Part shown: positions 34,956 to 42,861 of the stretch, one piece after another | How the letters are laid out: every line of letters starts with the position of its first letter | How positions within the stretch are numbered: the stretch's first letter is position 1 | Assembly (NCBI RefSeq): GCF_006175985.1 | Contig: NZ_SRSH01000004.1 | Coordinates: 213,319-277,318, forward strand | Reading direction: 5' to 3' | Length of the DNA stretch: 64,000 nucleotides | Source of the DNA: Methylotetracoccus oryzae | GTDB lineage: Bacteria > Pseudomonadota > Gammaproteobacteria > Methylococcales > Methylococcaceae | Position numbers and translations under genes: made by a program | The notes under the pieces: generated by a model | What the model was told of the DNA's origin: nothing | Databases searched by the model: none | What the model saw: the letters and a program-made list of their open reading frames with translations, nothing else

Positions 34956-35501
34956 TCAGGGCCACGCGAGCAGGAAAACATCATGATCCGCGCCCGCGTC
35001 CCGGCTCTGTTCCAGGGTCACGGACAGCTCGGTGTCGAAACGCGCGCCCAGACCATGCAGCAAACCGACCAGGAATGCGGTCAGACCCGAGCGGTGGGTC
35101 CGATAGTGAAGGCGAACCGAGTGTTCCGTCAGATCGGTGCATTCGAAGATCGGAGGCTGGAGTTTCGGGAATATCATCGCGACACGGGTATGAAAGCTGG
35201 GCAGATTCGACAGAAACTCCGGCAGCGTGTCACCGCAGGCGTCGAGTAACTCGCCATAGCCTTCCCGTGCCGTGCAGAGAATCCAGTGGCGGCCAAAATC
35301 TTCGAGGAGAGCCTGGGCCGGGAGGCCGGTGACCTCGGCCGCCGCCGTCACCAGGCCGAACGACATTTCGTCCGGGTACGGGTCATTACTGACGAACACG
35401 TCCACGTCGACCCCGGCGCGCGTCTTGATCTCCTCCCAGACGGCATCCCCCAGGCGCGCGCACACCATTTCTTCAAGCGCCTTGTTCACCATTCCATACA
35501 T
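34956..35501 (-). CDS. H-NOX heme nitric-oxide sensor protein
   Basis: 181 residues. Family start MYGMVNKALEEMV; proximal heme ligand H104 in NLPSFHTRV; heme propionate-binding motif Y133-x-T135-x-R137 (YRTHR; Thr replaces the usual Ser). The following residues 138-144 contain no Tyr, so the distal Tyr of oxygen-binding members seems absent, which favours NO over O2. The ATG at 35501 is preferred over 35516 because GGGAG precedes it and H104 then falls at the usual place. Head of a ten-gene operon, directly upstream of the HNOBA kinase. Confidence 0.93.
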   Translation of the reverse strand: MYGMVNKALEEMVCARLGDAVWEEIKTRAGVDVDVFVSNDPYPDEMSFGLVTAAAEVTGLPAQALLEDFGRHWILCTAREGYGELLDACGDTLPEFLSNLPSFHTRVAMIFPKLQPPIFECTDLTEHSVRLHYRTHRSGLTAFLVGLLHGLGARFDTELSVTLEQSRDAGADHDVFLLAWP

Positions 35502-35718
35502 GGCCCGAGCTCCCATTTCGCCGGCATTCCCGCGTTATTGTGAACCAAGCGGAACCTGTGCGCCATGCGAACACCGTCCGCGGCAGCGCGCTTCCTAGCC
35601 GTAGCGTTCCGTGGCAAACTCCCACGCGCTGATCGGGGCTTCACCGACCACTCTCCCCCTCCCGGCGAGCCGAGCCGGTTCGTCAGCACATACGCCGTAG
35701 GCAACGGAGAATCTTTCC
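35502..35718. promoter_or_regulatory. divergent promoter region, H-NOX operon and GT25 operon
   Basis: 217 bases between two divergent starts; it should carry the promoter of the H-NOX/EPS operon and of the GT25-REC-HATPase pair. No clear -35/-10 pair was found by eye. It is the natural place to look for a site bound by a sigma factor or regulator controlled by the partner switch. Confidence 0.45.
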
Positions 35719-36450
35719 ATGACGCTGCTGGATTACTTCGACCGCTGCTACGTGGTCAACCTGCCCGAGCGGGCAGATCGGCGGCGGGAAATGCAACAGG
35801 AACTGATCGAAGCGGGCATACCCTTCGCTCCCGGCCGCGTCGAGCTGTTTACCGCGGTGCGCCCGGTGGATGCGGGCCTCTTCCCGAGTCTGGGCGCACG
35901 CGGCTGCTTCGAGAGCCATCACCGCATTCTGCGACAAGCCCGCACGGAGGGTCTGCGCAATGTCCTGGTGATGGAGGACGACCTCACCATCGACCCCAGG
36001 CTGAGGGCTCATGCCGCGGAGATGATCGAGACGCTACGGACCAATGACTGGGGCTTCGTCTATTTCGGACATGCGCTGGAACAGGCAACGCCTTCCGGCG
36101 ATCCGGCGCTGCTGCAGCCCTACTCAGGCCCGCTGATGACGACCCATTTTTACGGCATCAACGCAGCGATCTTCGACCGTTTGCTGGACTTCTTCGATGC
36201 CCTGCTGCAACGACCCCCAGGCCATCCGGACGGCAGTCCCATGCATGTTGACGGTGCCTATTCCACCTTTCGCAAGCAGAATCCCGACGTGCTGACCCTG
36301 ATCACCGTGCCCAGCCTCGGCGGTCAGCGCAGTTCGCGCAGCGACATCTACCCGAATCGGTGGTTCGACCGCTGGCCGGTGTTCCGCGAACTGGCCGCGT
36401 TGGCGCGCCGCGTCAGGTCGCGATGGAAAGCCGGGCGGCGCTCCCCATGA
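35719..36450 (+). CDS. GT25 family glycosyltransferase (LPS biosynthesis type)
   Basis: 243 residues. Family motifs: CYVVNLPERADRRREM at the N-terminus, GCFESHHRILRQA, VLVMEDDLTIDP (the ExD motif), and FYGINAAIFDRLLDFF. Cytoplasmic. In GT25 members the enzyme adds galactose or related sugars to LPS or EPS. The stop overlaps the start of the REC-HATPase gene (ATGA), an unusual coupling of a glycosyltransferase with a signalling protein. Confidence 0.87.
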   Translation: MTLLDYFDRCYVVNLPERADRRREMQQELIEAGIPFAPGRVELFTAVRPVDAGLFPSLGARGCFESHHRILRQARTEGLRNVLVMEDDLTIDPRLRAHAAEMIETLRTNDWGFVYFGHALEQATPSGDPALLQPYSGPLMTTHFYGINAAIFDRLLDFFDALLQRPPGHPDGSPMHVDGAYSTFRKQNPDVLTLITVPSLGGQRSSRSDIYPNRWFDRWPVFRELAALARRVRSRWKAGRRSP

Positions 36451-37346
36451 CCCGCCCGCGCGTTCTCCTGGTAGAAGACGAAGAAATCATCGCCCTCGTC
36501 ATTCAGGACAATCTGATCGACGCTGGTTTCGATGTCGTTCTGGCGGGCGATGGACAGGAAGCATGGGAACGGCTGGTGGCCGGCGATCATGCCTTCGAGA
36601 CCATCCTGCTCGACTGGGAAATGCCGCGGCTCGACGGGATGCAGTTGCTGCGACAGATCAAGGCCATGCCGGAACTGATGGACATTCCGGTGATCATGGA
36701 GACCGCTGTCACCGACCCGGCCAGCATTCAGGAGGGCCTGAACGCCGGGGCGCATTATTACCTGACGAAACCCTTCGACCCGAAGGTATTGATCAGCGTC
36801 GTCCGGGCCGCGACCGCGCAATTCCGTGAACACCGGCAGATGCTCGACCGGGTCCGATTGGCGCACCGGCCGTTCGAGCATCTGGAGAGCGGCATCTTCC
36901 GTTTTCGTTCGATCGAGGACGGATGCCTGCTGGCCGATTTTCTCGCTGCAGTATGCCCCGAACCGGAGACCGCGATCCTCGGCCTGCGTGAGCTGCTGAT
37001 CAATGCCGTCGAACATGGCAATCTGGGCATCAGTTACGCCGAGAAAAGCCACCTGCTCTTCAACGACACCTGGCACGAGGAAATCGATCGTCGCATGAAC
37101 CTGGACGAGAACCGCGACAAGCGGGTCCGTCTGCATTTCGAGCGTCGCCCGACCCAAATGGTCATCACCATCACCGACGAGGGGCAGGGCTTCGAGTGGC
37201 GAGACTATCTCGACTTCGATCCCAAACGCGCCTTCGATCTGAACGGTCGCGGCATCGCGCTGGCGCGCGTCAAGAGCTTCGACACCCTCGAGTATCAGGG
37301 GAATGGGAACAGCGTCGTGGCGACGATACGGCTGCCCTCCCCCTGA
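36447..37346 (+). CDS. response regulator with RsbW-like HATPase output
   Basis: 299 residues. N-terminal receiver: VLLVEDEEI, phosphoacceptor D56 in LLDWEMPRLDG, Lys in YLTKPFDP. C-terminal GHKL domain: N-box LRELLINAVEHGN and G1 ITDEGQGFEW, then LNGRGIALAR. No HisKA, so it resembles an anti-sigma-type kinase whose activity is set by receiver phosphorylation. The HNOBA kinase Hpt or the STAS protein in the divergent operon are candidate partners. The ATG at 36447 overlaps the GT25 stop. Confidence 0.87.
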   Translation: MTRPRVLLVEDEEIIALVIQDNLIDAGFDVVLAGDGQEAWERLVAGDHAFETILLDWEMPRLDGMQLLRQIKAMPELMDIPVIMETAVTDPASIQEGLNAGAHYYLTKPFDPKVLISVVRAATAQFREHRQMLDRVRLAHRPFEHLESGIFRFRSIEDGCLLADFLAAVCPEPETAILGLRELLINAVEHGNLGISYAEKSHLLFNDTWHEEIDRRMNLDENRDKRVRLHFERRPTQMVITITDEGQGFEWRDYLDFDPKRAFDLNGRGIALARVKSFDTLEYQGNGNSVVATIRLPSP

Positions 37347-37650
37347 CGAAACGCCGGACCAGAGCCGTCGAGATAAGGCGCGTTTTCGCCTGCCCTTACC
37401 GTTGCGGATCGCGGCGCCGGCAAAGGCACCGAGATTGCGAAACATCACGGCGCACCCAGATGGCGCAGCATGAGGCCGCGAGCCCCAAAAGCGATCAGCC
37501 CGGGCGCTGGGGTCTCTCAGCGAGTCAGACGCTTACGGAACGGCGCAAAAACTGCTTAGGGCTTAAGGAATATCGCTGGAACCATCAAACGGTCCCTGAG
37601 GCCCAGCCCGCACGCTTCTGAAACCGTACGAAAGTCGAGGACACCCAACC
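37347..37650. other. 304-base intergenic region before the large PEPCK-like gene
   Basis: No supported gene. It contains the leader of the downstream GTG-initiated gene with GAGG (37637-37640) ten bases before the start. A G/C-rich first half and an AT-richer stretch near 37540-37600 were seen; no convincing promoter hexamers or terminator T-run. Confidence 0.4.
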
Positions 37651-40600
37651 GTGGACGTCAAAAAGGCCATCGGGCTCACGCCTGCCGACTTGAACCCCGA
37701 CGAATCGCGGCTACGCCGCCGTCACTTTCTGAACATCAATCTGACGCTTGCCGCAGCCGGTCAGCCAATCTGCCAACAGGTCAACACCGGTGATTTCATC
37801 AGCGTGGCCGAAGATCTCGTTCACTGCTACCGCGCCCAGTCGCGTCTCGTCCCCGACTACCTCTGTCCTGCCGACCAGCGCATCCAGACGTTCCTGGACG
37901 CCTATCTGGCCGATCTGCGCCTGCCGAATCCGCTGCGCCTGCCATCGAACACGCTGATCCTGCACCGGTTCGGCATCGCTCGCGAACTGTCGTTGCCGCC
38001 GGATGGCGACCGGTTCGAATCGGACATCATCAAGAGCTATCGAGTCCGCCAAGGCGTGCTGCACAACACGCTGCGCGACCGTCGCACCACGAAGGGCTCA
38101 TTCCATATCGCCGAGGGGGGCCTGCCGATCCCCAGCGACAAGCGCGCCGTGCCGAAATTGGCCTTCGCCCGACTGTTGCAGGGAGCATTGAATCCTCCGC
38201 GCGACTTGCTGGGGCTGCCCTTCACCTGCCGCGAGGAAGAGCCGGCCGAGATTTTCGTATCCCTGTTGCTGCGACCCACGGTCAGCCCCGCCGTGCCGGG
38301 AGTCCTTCCGGAAAAGAGCATGGAGATCCGCTTCTTCGCGCCGGGCGGCATGGTATCCAACCTCGACTTCGTAGAAAGCATCTTCGGCAACGCCGGCAAT
38401 CCCCACCTGCCGGAAAATGACGCCGGGCTGGACATCGACCATTGGACCGGGCATACCGGCTGCATCATTCTGGCTCCGCATCTCCTCGGCATGACCAAGA
38501 AGGAACTGGGACTGCCGCGCTACAGTCAGGCAACCGAACGCCAGCGCGCCGACCGAATGTGCTGGCAGGGCGAGAGCGAACTGTACAACGACGGCGAACC
38601 CTACAAGATCACCGCGCGTGATGCTTCGGGAACCATCGTCACGCTGATTACCGACAACTACTTCGGGTACTGCAAGAAGGAGGTCAAGACCCAGATCAGC
38701 TTTTCCGCGAATCTGTTCGGCCTGGCCGAAGAAGAACATGCGGGCGGAGCGCTGACCTTCGCCAGTCACAATCATGGCGAGGAATTCGGGGCCGACCCCC
38801 GGATCCGCCTGACCGACCACAACTTCGCCGATGTGAAGGCCCGCTTCGGCGACATCATGGACATCCAGCCCGAAGGCTATGGCATCGACAAGCGATTTCC
38901 GCAGTTGTGCTATCTGCCGGAGGACATGCAGGTCGATCTCAACAACCAGCGCATCAGTTGGCGGTTGGGTGACAGCACCCAGCGAATCCCGCTCCGCCCA
39001 GGCCAGGTCTACATGCATCCGACCGGCTACAAGATCGAGATGCGCAAGCATCCGTCGGCACCGTCGTGGCGACTGGTCGGCACCGATGCCGAGGGGCTGT
39101 TGTGCCACAAGCCCTGCACCGTTTCCGGCGGCGGCAAGTCGGAGATTTCCAAGTCCATCGACAATACGATTCTGTTCGGACCGGTCTTCGTCGCCGATCT
39201 GGAGCAGGACCTGGATTTCGTCGAATCGCTGTGCAACCGCGACTATAGCGATCGCTACCGGCCCGGCATGGGCCCGGACTACAGCAAGCGTCGCTGCACC
39301 CCGCTGCTCAGCCCGAAGCGCAGCCTCGGTTCCGTGATCAAACTGCTCAACCCGTCACCGAGCACCTTCACCGACGATTACAACGCCTGGCTCGAGACGA
39401 TCCCGACGCGAATCAAGTCGATCGTTTTCATGATCAAGCGCTTCTATCGGCCGGAATGGGGCGCCGACTGGCGCAGGCACTTCGCCACCGACATCGTCAA
39501 CGGCAGTCCCGGCCATGAGTTGAAGATGGACGACCGGGCACTGGTCGCGTCGTACTTGCGTATCGGTTTCGAACAGAATGGTTCATGGCGAGTGTTCAAG
39601 CTGCGTCAGGACTACATTGCCGCCGAAAAGCTGCAGATGGAGGACGACATCACGGCTTCGGTCGTGATTCCGACACATCAGTTGCGGAATCGTCCCCCGG
39701 CAATCGTGAATCCCAGCGTCAAGCTGACCCACAACTGCGAATACCGCCTGTTCCAGCGCCCCGACGATGCCGTGCACCGTGGCCTCGACCTGCAAGCCGA
39801 GCGGGATCTCACCCAAAGCGGCAACTTCATCTCCAATTTCGAACCGCTGGGTACCCGAGAGGTGCGGTCACTGGTGGACGACGTGATCGGCTTCAACCAG
39901 TACAGTCCGCCGATGCAGGAATTTCTGCAGGCCGCGGCCAAGTCCGGGGAGGGGTTCGCGGTCTCCTCCGCGCATCCACGGATCGTCGACGGAAAGCCGA
40001 GCAAGAATCCGCGCTATCTGCAGTTACGCCAGGATCTCGAAGACGAGTTCAAGCCTTATCTGGCCGAGATGGGGGCCCGCCTGAGCCGGCGTATACCGCT
40101 GCACGAACCGGTAATGTGGCCGGTCGGTGCCGTGCTGGCCGGCCGGCGCAACAATCCGCCCGACTGGAAATCCGGAATCCGACCGCTGTGCGTCTACAGC
40201 CCGATCCATTACCAGGAACTGCCCGAACTGTTCATGGACTTCATCTGCAGCCTGACCGGCAAATCGCCGTCGACGACGGGGGCGGGCAGCGAGGGCGCGC
40301 TGACTAAGGGTCCATTCAATGCCCTCCGGGCGACCGCCGACCTCAACGCGGCGCTGGTGTCCTACATCCTGACCGGCTACGGGGGCTTCAGCACCGCAGC
40401 TGGGCATGTGGGACCCCACTTCCGTGTCGATCACGACATCAGCCTGCTGGCGCCCGAAATCTGGTGCCGCCTGTCACCCCAGGCTCAGGATCCCGACTAC
40501 CTGATCCGAGAAGGCTACCTGGAACCCGTGCTCGATTTCGAGCACGAGGGGAAAACCGTCCTGGCCAGTCGGCTCGGCTACCGCATCACCAGTCATTTCG

Positions 40601-41178
40601 TGCACCACCACTTCGGCAAGTTGTTCGACACCCCGTCGCTGGTGCTGACCGAGGAGATTCTCAAGCCGGAGAAGCAGGACCTCGCCTGCTTCGTGGACGG
40701 TATCGCCAACATCGTAGAAACCCAGCGGCGCGTTGCTCAGGAGTATCTGGACGACGGCAGTATCGACGAAGCCTGCCCCCCGCTCCGCGCGCTGCTCTAC
40801 ATCATGGCAACGGGGAGCTACGAAGGCAAAGGCGCGCATCACCCGGCGATCCGAGCGATGTTCACTCGAGAGAATCTGCTGGGGTCGGCCTGGTACCGGG
40901 AGCGCTTGCGCACCAAACAGGAGCGAGACATCGAGCTGTGGCGCAAACACGTGCTGTACCTGGAAAGCTTCCTGGACCAGCACCACCACACGCCCTACGC
41001 GGAGAAGCTGCGGATCATCGAACGCCTGGAAAGGGCACGCCGCACCCTGGCCGAAGTCAGCGACGCGGCCTACCCGGACCGACTCGTCGGGACGCTGGGA
41101 GCGGACCCGATGAAGCCACGGGCTACCGGACGCAAGACCTCTGCTCGGCGGAGCCGCGACGCCACGGCCGAAGCCTGA
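37651..41178 (+). CDS. very large protein, candidate PPi-type phosphoenolpyruvate carboxykinase
   Basis: 1175 residues, cytoplasmic. Two glycine/lysine-rich motifs stand out: TVSGGGKSEISKS (K496) and TGKSPSTTGAGSEGALTKGP (K871), which I associate from memory with the diphosphate-dependent PEP carboxykinase family. Members of that family are about 1100-1200 residues, much larger than ATP or GTP PEPCKs. If correct it interconverts PEP, CO2 and PPi with oxaloacetate and Pi. The extreme C-terminus is basic and low-complexity (about 1145-1175). GTG start. Family assignment is by size and motif and needs a profile search. Confidence 0.6.
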   Translation: MDVKKAIGLTPADLNPDESRLRRRHFLNINLTLAAAGQPICQQVNTGDFISVAEDLVHCYRAQSRLVPDYLCPADQRIQTFLDAYLADLRLPNPLRLPSNTLILHRFGIARELSLPPDGDRFESDIIKSYRVRQGVLHNTLRDRRTTKGSFHIAEGGLPIPSDKRAVPKLAFARLLQGALNPPRDLLGLPFTCREEEPAEIFVSLLLRPTVSPAVPGVLPEKSMEIRFFAPGGMVSNLDFVESIFGNAGNPHLPENDAGLDIDHWTGHTGCIILAPHLLGMTKKELGLPRYSQATERQRADRMCWQGESELYNDGEPYKITARDASGTIVTLITDNYFGYCKKEVKTQISFSANLFGLAEEEHAGGALTFASHNHGEEFGADPRIRLTDHNFADVKARFGDIMDIQPEGYGIDKRFPQLCYLPEDMQVDLNNQRISWRLGDSTQRIPLRPGQVYMHPTGYKIEMRKHPSAPSWRLVGTDAEGLLCHKPCTVSGGGKSEISKSIDNTILFGPVFVADLEQDLDFVESLCNRDYSDRYRPGMGPDYSKRRCTPLLSPKRSLGSVIKLLNPSPSTFTDDYNAWLETIPTRIKSIVFMIKRFYRPEWGADWRRHFATDIVNGSPGHELKMDDRALVASYLRIGFEQNGSWRVFKLRQDYIAAEKLQMEDDITASVVIPTHQLRNRPPAIVNPSVKLTHNCEYRLFQRPDDAVHRGLDLQAERDLTQSGNFISNFEPLGTREVRSLVDDVIGFNQYSPPMQEFLQAAAKSGEGFAVSSAHPRIVDGKPSKNPRYLQLRQDLEDEFKPYLAEMGARLSRRIPLHEPVMWPVGAVLAGRRNNPPDWKSGIRPLCVYSPIHYQELPELFMDFICSLTGKSPSTTGAGSEGALTKGPFNALRATADLNAALVSYILTGYGGFSTAAGHVGPHFRVDHDISLLAPEIWCRLSPQAQDPDYLIREGYLEPVLDFEHEGKTVLASRLGYRITSHFVHHHFGKLFDTPSLVLTEEILKPEKQDLACFVDGIANIVETQRRVAQEYLDDGSIDEACPPLRALLYIMATGSYEGKGAHHPAIRAMFTRENLLGSAWYRERLRTKQERDIELWRKHVLYLESFLDQHHHTPYAEKLRIIERLERARRTLAEVSDAAYPDRLVGTLGADPMKPRATGRKTSARRSRDATAEA

Positions 41179-41197
41179 GCTCGGAACGAGCCCGGAT

Positions 41198-41225
41198 GCC
41201 GCGCCCTGCAACGGAAAGGCGCGGC
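41198..41225 (+). terminator. stem-loop between convergent genes
   Basis: A perfect 8-bp stem (GCCGCGCC / GGCGCGGC) with a 12-base loop lies between the PEPCK-like gene and the convergent DUF2024 gene, so it could serve both strands. No T-run follows on either strand. Confidence 0.45.
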
Positions 41226-41268
41226 CCCTGGGCACGCGGGTACTGCGATACCCTGACGCCTCCGCCGG

Positions 41269-41535
41269 CTAGTGCGGGCAGCCCTCGAGCTTGATGATCG
41301 CGTAACCCTGGCTTGCGACATCCCGCCTGACGTCCTCGGGGGCTCCCACCGAGCTGTGACAAAAGCAGCAACTCTCCGCTCTGACCACAGCCGCGGACTC
41401 GCCGATGCCGGCGAGCCAGTCGCGAGCGTGAGCCAGGGCTTTTTCCTGGCTCTTCTCTGACAGGACGACGTCGAAATGCAGAATGCGGCCATTGCCGCTG
41501 ACGGCATAGGTATCGAAAACATGGAACTGGGTCAT
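41269..41535 (-). CDS. DUF2024 family protein
   Basis: 88 residues. The N-terminus MTQFHVFDTYAV and the following HFDVVLSEKSQEKAL match the DUF2024 family, small cytoplasmic proteins of unknown function. It carries a Cys-rich stretch SCCFCHSS and a final CPH, which could bind metal. The ATG at 41535 is favoured by GAGGAA just upstream. Convergent with the PEPCK-like gene. Confidence 0.75.
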   Translation of the reverse strand: MTQFHVFDTYAVSGNGRILHFDVVLSEKSQEKALAHARDWLAGIGESAAVVRAESCCFCHSSVGAPEDVRRDVASQGYAIIKLEGCPH

Positions 41536-41611
41536 GGGGTTCCTCTCGTGAGTGCTCGGCAAAGAACCAGTGTCGGCGACCGGAGGCCTCTCGGCGCTGG
41601 CTCCGACGCTT

Positions 41612-41634
41612 TCTAGTTCGCTTTCGAAACTAGA
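41612..41634. promoter_or_regulatory. imperfect inverted repeat between DUF2024 and prfB
   Basis: TCTAGTTCG and CGAAACTAGA form a 9-bp inverted repeat (one bulged A) around a CTTT loop, in the divergent interval between the DUF2024 gene and prfB. Could be an operator or a transcript hairpin; nothing else supports either. Confidence 0.3.
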
Positions 41635-41728
41635 TTGCCGCGATTGCTATTTCGTGTCAATCACGCCACGCGACGCCGAACACGGGCACCATCCTCTCAG
41701 ACGTTTCTCACCAAGGCATCAGCTCGTG

Positions 41729-41734
41729 TAAAAT
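41729..41734 (+). promoter_or_regulatory. candidate -10 element of prfB
   Basis: TAAAAT lies 27 bases before the prfB start codon. The -35 region (around 41703-41711) is weak, so this is only a candidate. Confidence 0.35.
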
Positions 41735-41761
41735 TAGGGGCTTTTGCAAGCGGCCGCCACC

Positions 41762-42860
41762 ATGCGCGAACTCAACCCCCTTTACCAGCAAACCAAAGAT
41801 CTCAAGAGCCGCATAGAAGCTCTTAGGGGGTACCTTTGACTTCGACATCAAGCAGGAACGCCTCGACGAAGTCCTGAAGGAACTGGAAGATCCGAAGATC
41901 TGGGACACCCCCGACAAAGCGCAGAGCCTAGGCCGGGAACGCACGCAACTCGAAGGCGTAGTACATCGTCTGATTCGGCTCGGGCAAGGGGTGAGCGACG
42001 CCGCCGACCTGCTGGAACTCGCAGTCGCCGAGGACGACGAAGACACCGTGGAAACGGTCGCCGCAGACCTTGATGCGGCGGAAAAAGAGGTCGCCGGACT
42101 CGAATTCCGGCGCATGTTCTCGCGCGAAGCGGATCCGAACAACGCCTTCCTGGACATTCAGGCCGGATCGGGCGGCACCGAAGCCCAGGACTGGGCCGAA
42201 ATGCTGGAGCGCATGTATTTGCGCTGGGGTGAGCGCCGCGGCTTCAAGACCGAACTGATCGAGGAGTCTCCGGGGGACGTCGCGGGCATCAAGAGCGCGA
42301 CGATCCGCTTCGAAGGCGACTACGCCTACGGCTGGCTACGAACCGAAACAGGCGTCCATCGGCTGGTGCGGAAATCGCCCTTCGATTCGGGCAACCGGCG
42401 GCATACGTCCTTCGCGTCGGTCTTCGTCTCGCCGGAAGTGGACGACAGCATCGATATCGACATCAATCCGGCGGATCTGCGCGTCGACGTCTACCGTGCC
42501 TCGGGCGCCGGCGGGCAGCACGTCAACCGCACCGAGTCGGCGGTCCGGATCACCCACAATCCGTCCGGCGTCGTCGTGCAGTGTCAGAGTGAGCGGTCAC
42601 AGCATGCCAACCGCGACCGCTGCATGAAGCAACTCCGCGCGAAGCTGTACGAGTTGGAGATGCAGAAGCGCAACGCCGAGAAGCAGGCCCTGGAGGCGAC
42701 CAAATCCGATATCGGCTGGGGCAGCCAAATCCGCTCGTACGTTCTGGATCAATCGAGGATCAAGGACTTGCGTACCAATTGGGAAACCGGCAATCCGCAG
42801 GCCGTACTGGACGGCGATCTGGATCCCTTCATCGAGGAAAGTCTGAAGAGCGGCTTGTGA
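41762..42860 (+). CDS. prfB: peptide chain release factor 2, expressed by programmed +1 frameshift
   Basis: Recognises UGA and UAA stop codons and releases the peptide. The first 25 codons end at an in-frame UGA (41837-41839); translation continues in the +1 frame to the stop at 42860, giving 365 residues, the same length as E. coli RF2. The anticodon-like SPF motif is in [13 protein letters not shown] and the catalytic GGQ in [15 protein letters not shown]. No good Shine-Dalgarno precedes the ATG. lysS begins one base after the stop, the usual gene order. Confidence 0.96.
41821..41840 (+). promoter_or_regulatory. programmed +1 ribosomal frameshift site of prfB
   Basis: AGGGGG acts as an internal Shine-Dalgarno three bases upstream of CTTTGAC. 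The ribosome on CTT slips to TTT when RF2 is scarce, reading past the UGA. This is the classic autoregulatory RF2 site and matches the known E. coli arrangement. Confidence 0.96.
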
Positions 42861-42861
42861 C

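Noticed and set aside
41748..41764. GCGGCCGCCACCATG around the prfB start looks like a NotI site plus a eukaryotic Kozak sequence, as in a cloning vector.
   Set aside because: The flanking sequence is continuous bacterial DNA with the natural RF2 frameshift site and lysS downstream, and GC-rich DNA produces such strings by chance.
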